In this document: one piece after another, positions 7,434-11,004 of the stretch
Position numbering within the stretch: the stretch's first letter is position 1
How the letters are laid out: each line of letters begins with the position of its first letter
From: JBLIOB01 sp047639575
Lineage (GTDB): Bacteria; Bacteroidota; Bacteroidia; Flavobacteriales_D; Parvicellaceae
NCBI GenBank assembly: GCA_047639575.1
Contig: JBLIOB010000129.1
Coordinates: 1 to 11,004 of the forward strand
DNA length: 11,004 bases
Reading direction: 5' to 3'
Program-made: the position numbers and the translations under genes
Notes under the pieces: model-generated
Told to the model about the DNA's origin: nothing
Databases searched by the model: none
What the model saw: only the letters and a program-made list of their open reading frames with translations

Positions 7434-8206
7434 TAGGAGATTCCTCTCATGATTCCTTTTTTGGAATTACGTATGAATTTCAAAATAACGTCTTTCTCGT
7501 TAGAGGCTGGAACCTCTAAATCAGCAACTTTAATTGCTTGAGAAACATTATTGTTCATAATATATATAACTCTATAAACATCTTCAATATTGGCAATTTG
7601 CGCATCACTGAATCCTCTTCTTCGCAATCCAATAGAATTTACACCACAGTAAGAAAGTGGCTCTCTAGCTGCTTTAACATATGGCGGAATATTTTTCCGA
7701 ACTAACGATCCACCGCCAACAAATGCTTGTTGGCCAACAGTAACAAACTGTTGCATGGCAACTACACCTTCAATTACAACCCAATCTTCAATTGTGCAAT
7801 GTCCAGCAATTTGACTTGAGTTGGCAATGATAACGTGATCTCCAATTATACAATCGTGAGCAACATGAACGTAAGCCATCAGTAAGCAGTTGTTGCCTAC
7901 TACAGTCTTCATTCGATCGGATGTTCCCTTATGCACCGTGGCATATTCTCTGATGATAGTATTGTCTCCAATATGAGTAGTAGTATACTCTCCATTGAAT
8001 TTCAAGTCTTGTGAAACGATAGAGATTATCGCTCCTGGGAAGATTTTAACGTTGTTCCCAATTCTTGCTCCATCCATGATACATGCTCCCGGGCCAACCC
8101 AGCAATTTTCCCCAATTTCTACATCGGCTTTAACAGTTGCAAAAGGCTCAATTACAGTTCCTTTTCCAATTTTTGCATCTGGGTGTATGTTAGCTTCTAC
8201 GCTCAT
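7433..8206 (-). CDS. lpxA: Acyl-ACP--UDP-N-acetylglucosamine O-acyltransferase
   Basis: A 257-residue cytoplasmic left-handed beta-helix enzyme that moves a 3-hydroxyacyl chain from ACP to the 3-OH of UDP-GlcNAc, the first step of lipid A synthesis. Hexapeptide repeats (I-G-x-x-x-x pattern) fill residues about 7-165, followed by a helical C-terminal domain with the family signature NSIGLRRRGF (190-199). The catalytic base is H117 in V-A-H-D-C (E. coli H125), and H136 in AGH matches E. coli H144. The G-G pair at 164-165 keeps the glycine equivalent to E. coli G173, consistent with long acyl chains. E. coli H160 appears here as Q152 (M-Q-Q-F). Length is close to the usual 255-265. It starts 2 nt after the lpxC-fabZ stop and shares one base with the start of the kinase-like gene. 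No Shine-Dalgarno motif precedes the ATG, suggesting coupled translation. Confidence 0.97.
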   Translation of the reverse strand: MSVEANIHPDAKIGKGTVIEPFATVKADVEIGENCWVGPGACIMDGARIGNNVKIFPGAIISIVSQDLKFNGEYTTTHIGDNTIIREYATVHKGTSDRMKTVVGNNCLLMAYVHVAHDCIIGDHVIIANSSQIAGHCTIEDWVVIEGVVAMQQFVTVGQQAFVGGGSLVRKNIPPYVKAAREPLSYCGVNSIGLRRRGFSDAQIANIEDVYRVIYIMNNNVSQAIKVADLEVPASNEKDVILKFIRNSKKGIMRGIS

Positions 8207-8208
8207 AA

Positions 8209-9606
8209 TTATTCAGTTTCTTTAACTATCTGGGCCATCATTTCTGCTTCTAGAGCTGGTTCACCATTAGTGTACGCAATTCCTTTCATGTGAACGATTC
8301 CTCTTCTAATCGGAGTTAATAACTCCAAATCAAAAACTACGGTATCCCCCGGTATAACTTTCTTTTTAAATCGAACATTGTCGATCTTCATAAAGTAAGT
8401 CATATATTTTTCTGGCTCATCTACTTTACTCAGTGCGAAAATCCCGCCAATCTGTGCCATTGCTTCGATTTGAAGAACGCCAGGCATAACTGGGTTTCCT
8501 GGGAAATGTCCTGTGAAAAAAGGTTCATTCATCGTAACATTTTTTACTCCAATGATTCCCTCATCGGAAATGCTCATGATCTTATCAATCAGAAGGAATG
8601 GATATCGATGCGGCAACATCTTTGAAATATCATTGATGTCATAAAGAGGAGGCTTAGTTAGATCAAAATATCTTTTGCCCTTTTGAGCAATCATAATTTT
8701 CTTGATGATCTGCGCAAAAGAAACGTTACCGCTGTGACCCGGTCTTGCCGCAAGGATGTGGCCTTTTATTGGTTTTCCAACTAAAGCAAGATCACCAATG
8801 ATGTCCAATAATTTGTGTCGAGCAGGTTCGTTTACAAACTTAAGCTCAGCATTATTTAATGTGCCAATTCCTTTTAAGTCGATTTCTAAATGTTCTTTTC
8901 CAAGTAATTTGGCTAGCTCAGCCAATTCTTCCTCGGGAATATTATCTCTTTCTACTAAAACGATTGCATTATCAATGTCACCACCTTTTATCAAGCCTGC
9001 TTTTGCCAGTTGCTCCAGTTCTTTTAGGAAGACAAAAGTTCTACACGGAGCAATTTCCGCTTCAAAATCATCCAGGGAATAGATACCTGCATGCTGAGTT
9101 CCAAGCACTGGCGAGTTGTAATCAACCATAACAGTCAATCTAAATTCCTCGTAAGGTACTGCAAGCATTTCAATGCCCTTATCTAAATCTTCATAAGGCT
9201 GGTTCATTTGAAATTCGAAGTAATCTCTCTTTTCTTCAAGTTCTACTTTGCCTGCTTTCTTGATTGCTTCAACAAACAAGTAAGCACTACCATCCATTAT
9301 CGGAATTTCTGGGCCATCTAATTGAATTAGCACATTATCTACACGCATTCCATATAATGAAGCCAAAATATGTTCAGTGGTGTAAATTCTCACACCGTTT
9401 TTTTCTAGGGTAGTTCCTCTCTCGGTACTGATTACTAAGTCAGCATCGGCTTTTATAACAGGTTGGCCTTCAAGGTCCATTCTTTGAAACTTATAGCCGT
9501 AATTAGCTTTAGCAGGTACTATTGTTATGTTTACTATTTCTCCAGTATGTAAACCAACTCCACTAAGTTTTATCTCTTCCTTTAAAGTTGTCTGAAAATC
9601 ACTCAT
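8209..9606 (-). CDS. lpxC/fabZ: Bifunctional UDP-3-O-acyl-GlcNAc deacetylase / 3-hydroxyacyl-ACP dehydratase
   Basis: A 465-residue fusion. Residues 1 to about 305 are LpxC, the zinc deacetylase and committed step of lipid A synthesis: SGVGLHTGE (15-23), T-T-E78-H79 (general base and zinc ligand), R-H264-K-L-L-D268 (remaining zinc ligands) and P-G-H291-S-G-N (catalytic His). Residues about 318-465 are FabZ, which dehydrates 3-hydroxyacyl-ACP in fatty acid elongation: LPHRYPFLLID (331-341), G-H367-F-P-G-N-P-V-M-P-G-V-L and the catalytic E381 in E-A-M-A-Q. Both sets of active-site residues are intact, so both activities are expected. The fusion is established for Bacteroidota and ties lipid A flux to fatty acid flux, since both enzymes draw on the 3-hydroxyacyl-ACP pool. 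The start codon lies inside the end of lpxD (8 nt overlap) and is preceded by GAAGGA, one of the few Shine-Dalgarno-like sites in the window. Confidence 0.98.
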   Translation of the reverse strand: MSDFQTTLKEEIKLSGVGLHTGEIVNITIVPAKANYGYKFQRMDLEGQPVIKADADLVISTERGTTLEKNGVRIYTTEHILASLYGMRVDNVLIQLDGPEIPIMDGSAYLFVEAIKKAGKVELEEKRDYFEFQMNQPYEDLDKGIEMLAVPYEEFRLTVMVDYNSPVLGTQHAGIYSLDDFEAEIAPCRTFVFLKELEQLAKAGLIKGGDIDNAIVLVERDNIPEEELAELAKLLGKEHLEIDLKGIGTLNNAELKFVNEPARHKLLDIIGDLALVGKPIKGHILAARPGHSGNVSFAQIIKKIMIAQKGKRYFDLTKPPLYDINDISKMLPHRYPFLLIDKIMSISDEGIIGVKNVTMNEPFFTGHFPGNPVMPGVLQIEAMAQIGGIFALSKVDEPEKYMTYFMKIDNVRFKKKVIPGDTVVFDLELLTPIRRGIVHMKGIAYTNGEPALEAEMMAQIVKETE

Positions 9607-10651
9607 TATTTCCTTCTTTCAATTTCTTTAATTCTTTCTCCATCTCATCCACCTTCTTTTTAATTTTAGGCAATGATCTGAACATCACGTACGATCTTTT
9701 ATAATCCCCTACATAAAAAGCAGGTGAACCTTGTACGATTTCTCCAATTTTCTCAATGTTTGAACCTATTCCAGATTGAGCTGCAATCTTGACTTCATCT
9801 GCTATGTTCAAATGGCCAACGATTCCAACTTGACCACCAATCATGCAATTCTTGCCAATTTTTGTTGATCCAGCAATCCCGGTTTGCGCAGCGATAACTG
9901 TGTTCTCACCAATTTCTACATTGTGCGCAACTTGAATTAAGTTATCTAATTTCACCCCTTTCCTGATGATTGTTGAGCCAAGCGTAGCCCGGTCAACACA
10001 CGTATTGGATCCGATTTCTACATGGTCTTCTAAAATAACATTTCCGATCTGTGGAACCTTATTGTAATTGTTGTCGGCATTTGGAGTAAACCCAAATCCG
10101 TCTGAACCAATGATTACACCTGAATGTAACGTGCAATTAGCTCCAATAACACATTCACTGTATATTGTCACATTGCCAAATACAATTGAATTATCTCCAA
10201 TTTTAACGTTGTCTCCAATTGCGCTTCCTGCATGAATTTGAACATTGTTTCCAATATTCGCTCCATCCCCTATCGAAACGAAATTCCCAACGTAGCAATC
10301 GATGCCTAGAATAGCGCTTTCTGAAACTGCTGCGTGAGTGGAAATTCCAGTTTTATTATTCTTTAACTGGTTATATTGATCGAGTAAAATGGCAAAACTT
10401 TTATACGGCTCTTCAACTCGGATAAGTGTTAAAGACTCCGGGATTGGTCGTTCAGCTTTGAACGTGTTGGCCACAATAACCAAGGACGCACCAGTAGTAT
10501 AGATATACTCTGTGTATTTAGGGTTTGCTAAAAAAGACAAGGTATTAGGTTGTCCTTCTTCAATTTTAGAGAGGTTATTCACAGTTGTGTTTTCGTCTCC
10601 CTCTATAGTGCCGCCAAGTAATTGGGCAATTTGTCCTGCCGAAAATTCCAT
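9599..10651 (-). CDS. lpxD: UDP-3-O-(3-hydroxyacyl)glucosamine N-acyltransferase
   Basis: A 350-residue enzyme that adds the second 3-hydroxyacyl chain, at the 2-amino group, from acyl-ACP to the product of LpxC. It has the N-terminal uridine-binding LpxD domain (about 1-100, with S-F-L-A-N-P-K-Y at 39-46), a left-handed beta-helix of hexapeptide repeats (about 105-305) and a C-terminal helix rich in Lys and Glu (about 328-350) that would bind ACP. Catalytic H243 sits in L-D-N-L-I-Q-V-A-H-N, equivalent to E. coli H239; I-G-S-D-G-F-G-F (181-188) is also typical. Length is close to E. coli LpxD (341). It is the first gene of the operon, with a 125-bp upstream region holding a TGTGAC/GTCACA dyad and AT-rich promoter-like sequence, and no Shine-Dalgarno motif. 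In pathway order it acts third although it is encoded first. Confidence 0.98.
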   Translation of the reverse strand: MEFSAGQIAQLLGGTIEGDENTTVNNLSKIEEGQPNTLSFLANPKYTEYIYTTGASLVIVANTFKAERPIPESLTLIRVEEPYKSFAILLDQYNQLKNNKTGISTHAAVSESAILGIDCYVGNFVSIGDGANIGNNVQIHAGSAIGDNVKIGDNSIVFGNVTIYSECVIGANCTLHSGVIIGSDGFGFTPNADNNYNKVPQIGNVILEDHVEIGSNTCVDRATLGSTIIRKGVKLDNLIQVAHNVEIGENTVIAAQTGIAGSTKIGKNCMIGGQVGIVGHLNIADEVKIAAQSGIGSNIEKIGEIVQGSPAFYVGDYKRSYVMFRSLPKIKKKVDEMEKELKKLKEGNNE

Positions 10652-10672
10652 TGCCGCTAAATTATAAAAATA

Positions 10673-10686
10673 TGTGACCCGTCACA
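10673..10686. promoter_or_regulatory. TGTGAC-N2-GTCACA dyad in the lpxD upstream region (candidate operator)
   Basis: A perfect 6+2+6 inverted repeat 22-35 bp before the lpxD ATG. The half-sites TGTGA and TCACA are those of the CRP/FNR family, but with 4 rather than CRP's 6 bases between them, the spacing used by FNR-type sites. On the minus strand a TTG lies just upstream and AT-rich boxes (TATTTTTA, TAATTTAG, each one mismatch from TAnnTTTG) lie just downstream, so the dyad would sit within or beside the lpxD promoter. Regulator identity is inference only. Confidence 0.4.
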
Positions 10687-10776
10687 CCCAATATTGTTTA
10701 TACCTGAATAAACGACTATTGATTGACGTAATCTCGCATTAAATAGGCCGAAGTATGGACTTAGATTAATGCTTAA

Positions 10777-11004
10777 TTACATGTCTAAATCGTCACGACT
10801 TCCACCACTATCCTCGGGTCTTCCGCCCCGATCTCCACGTTTCTTACGTTTCGACTCCATTTTTCCAAATCGATAAGAGAATGTTATGTTAAGGGTTCTT
10901 GACATCCTTTTATTACTGAATTCTTGAGTAAATCCAGTCCCTACGGAACTGTATGAGAATTGTCTTGTATTAAAGGCGTCTTTTAATCTTAAACTAAAGC
11001 TGGC
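10777..11004 (-). CDS. Outer-membrane beta-barrel protein, C-terminal 75 residues (start outside window)
   Basis: A reading frame is open from the right edge of the window to a TAA at 10777-10779, giving the last 75 residues of a longer protein. The text S-F-S-L-R-L-K-D-A-F-N-T-R, then S-R-T-L-N-I-T-F-S-Y-R-F-G-K, is typical of the last strands of Bacteroidota TonB-dependent-receptor-like outer-membrane beta-barrel proteins, where the chain alternates polar and hydrophobic residues and ends near Y-R-F-G-K. After this (visible residues 49-75) comes a charged, Gly-rich tail, first basic (K/R-rich) then acidic, ending D-D-L-D-M. Such tails are common in this family. The ligand cannot be inferred from this end. 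The 125-bp gap to lpxD and the possible promoter there suggest it is not part of the lipid A operon. Confidence 0.75.
   Translation of the reverse strand, partial: ASFSLRLKDAFNTRQFSYSSVGTGFTQEFSNKRMSRTLNITFSYRFGKMESKRKKRGDRGGRPEDSGGSRDDLDM

Noticed and set aside
8756..9131. Two overlapping plus-strand frames opposite lpxC
   Set aside because: Antisense shadows of the LpxC domain, whose catalytic residues lie in the minus-strand frame.
10765..10777. ATTAA-TGC-TTAAT dyad just after the beta-barrel gene stop
   Set aside because: Five AT-only pairs without a U-run are too weak to call a terminator.

Overview
The window looks like a chromosomal fragment of a Bacteroidota bacterium, most likely a marine or aquatic member of the Flavobacteriales. 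The reasons are an LpxC-FabZ fusion protein (typical of this phylum), a secreted DUF2341/LamG protein with an 'AQ' signal-peptidase site, the C-terminus of a Bacteroidota-type outer-membrane beta-barrel protein, low GC content, few Shine-Dalgarno sequences and a TAnnTTTG-like promoter box. The species cannot be named from the sequence. Every convincing gene lies on the minus strand, so transcription runs from high to low coordinates.

In transcription order: (1) 11004-10777 is the last 75 residues of an outer-membrane beta-barrel protein whose body lies outside the window. (2) 10651-6369 is a tight lipid A operon: lpxD, lpxC-fabZ, lpxA and an unnamed 354-residue protein. Junctions are 8 nt overlap, 2 nt gap and 1 nt overlap. 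LpxA, LpxC and LpxD are the first three enzymes of lipid A synthesis, and FabZ dehydrates the same 3-hydroxyacyl-ACP that LpxA and LpxD use. The fourth protein carries a set of residues arranged like a protein kinase/aminoglycoside phosphotransferase fold; this is the most interesting item here. (3) 6238-2472 is pheT (phenylalanyl-tRNA synthetase beta chain) followed, with a 4 nt ATGA overlap, by a membrane-anchored PlsC-like acyltransferase. A 12-bp-arm hairpin straddles the acyltransferase stop codon. (4) After a 308-bp spacer with a perfect 9+3+9 dyad comes a large secreted DUF2341/LamG/beta-repeat protein, open at the left edge of the window (721 residues visible).

Most of the window is ordinary housekeeping: envelope lipid biosynthesis, translation and surface proteins. 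I see no mobile element, CRISPR array, tRNA, rRNA or defence system. The candidates for something undescribed are the kinase-like protein in the lipid A operon, the Asp-rich ~25-30 residue repeats of the surface protein, and two sharp dyads in front of the surface-protein gene and lpxD.
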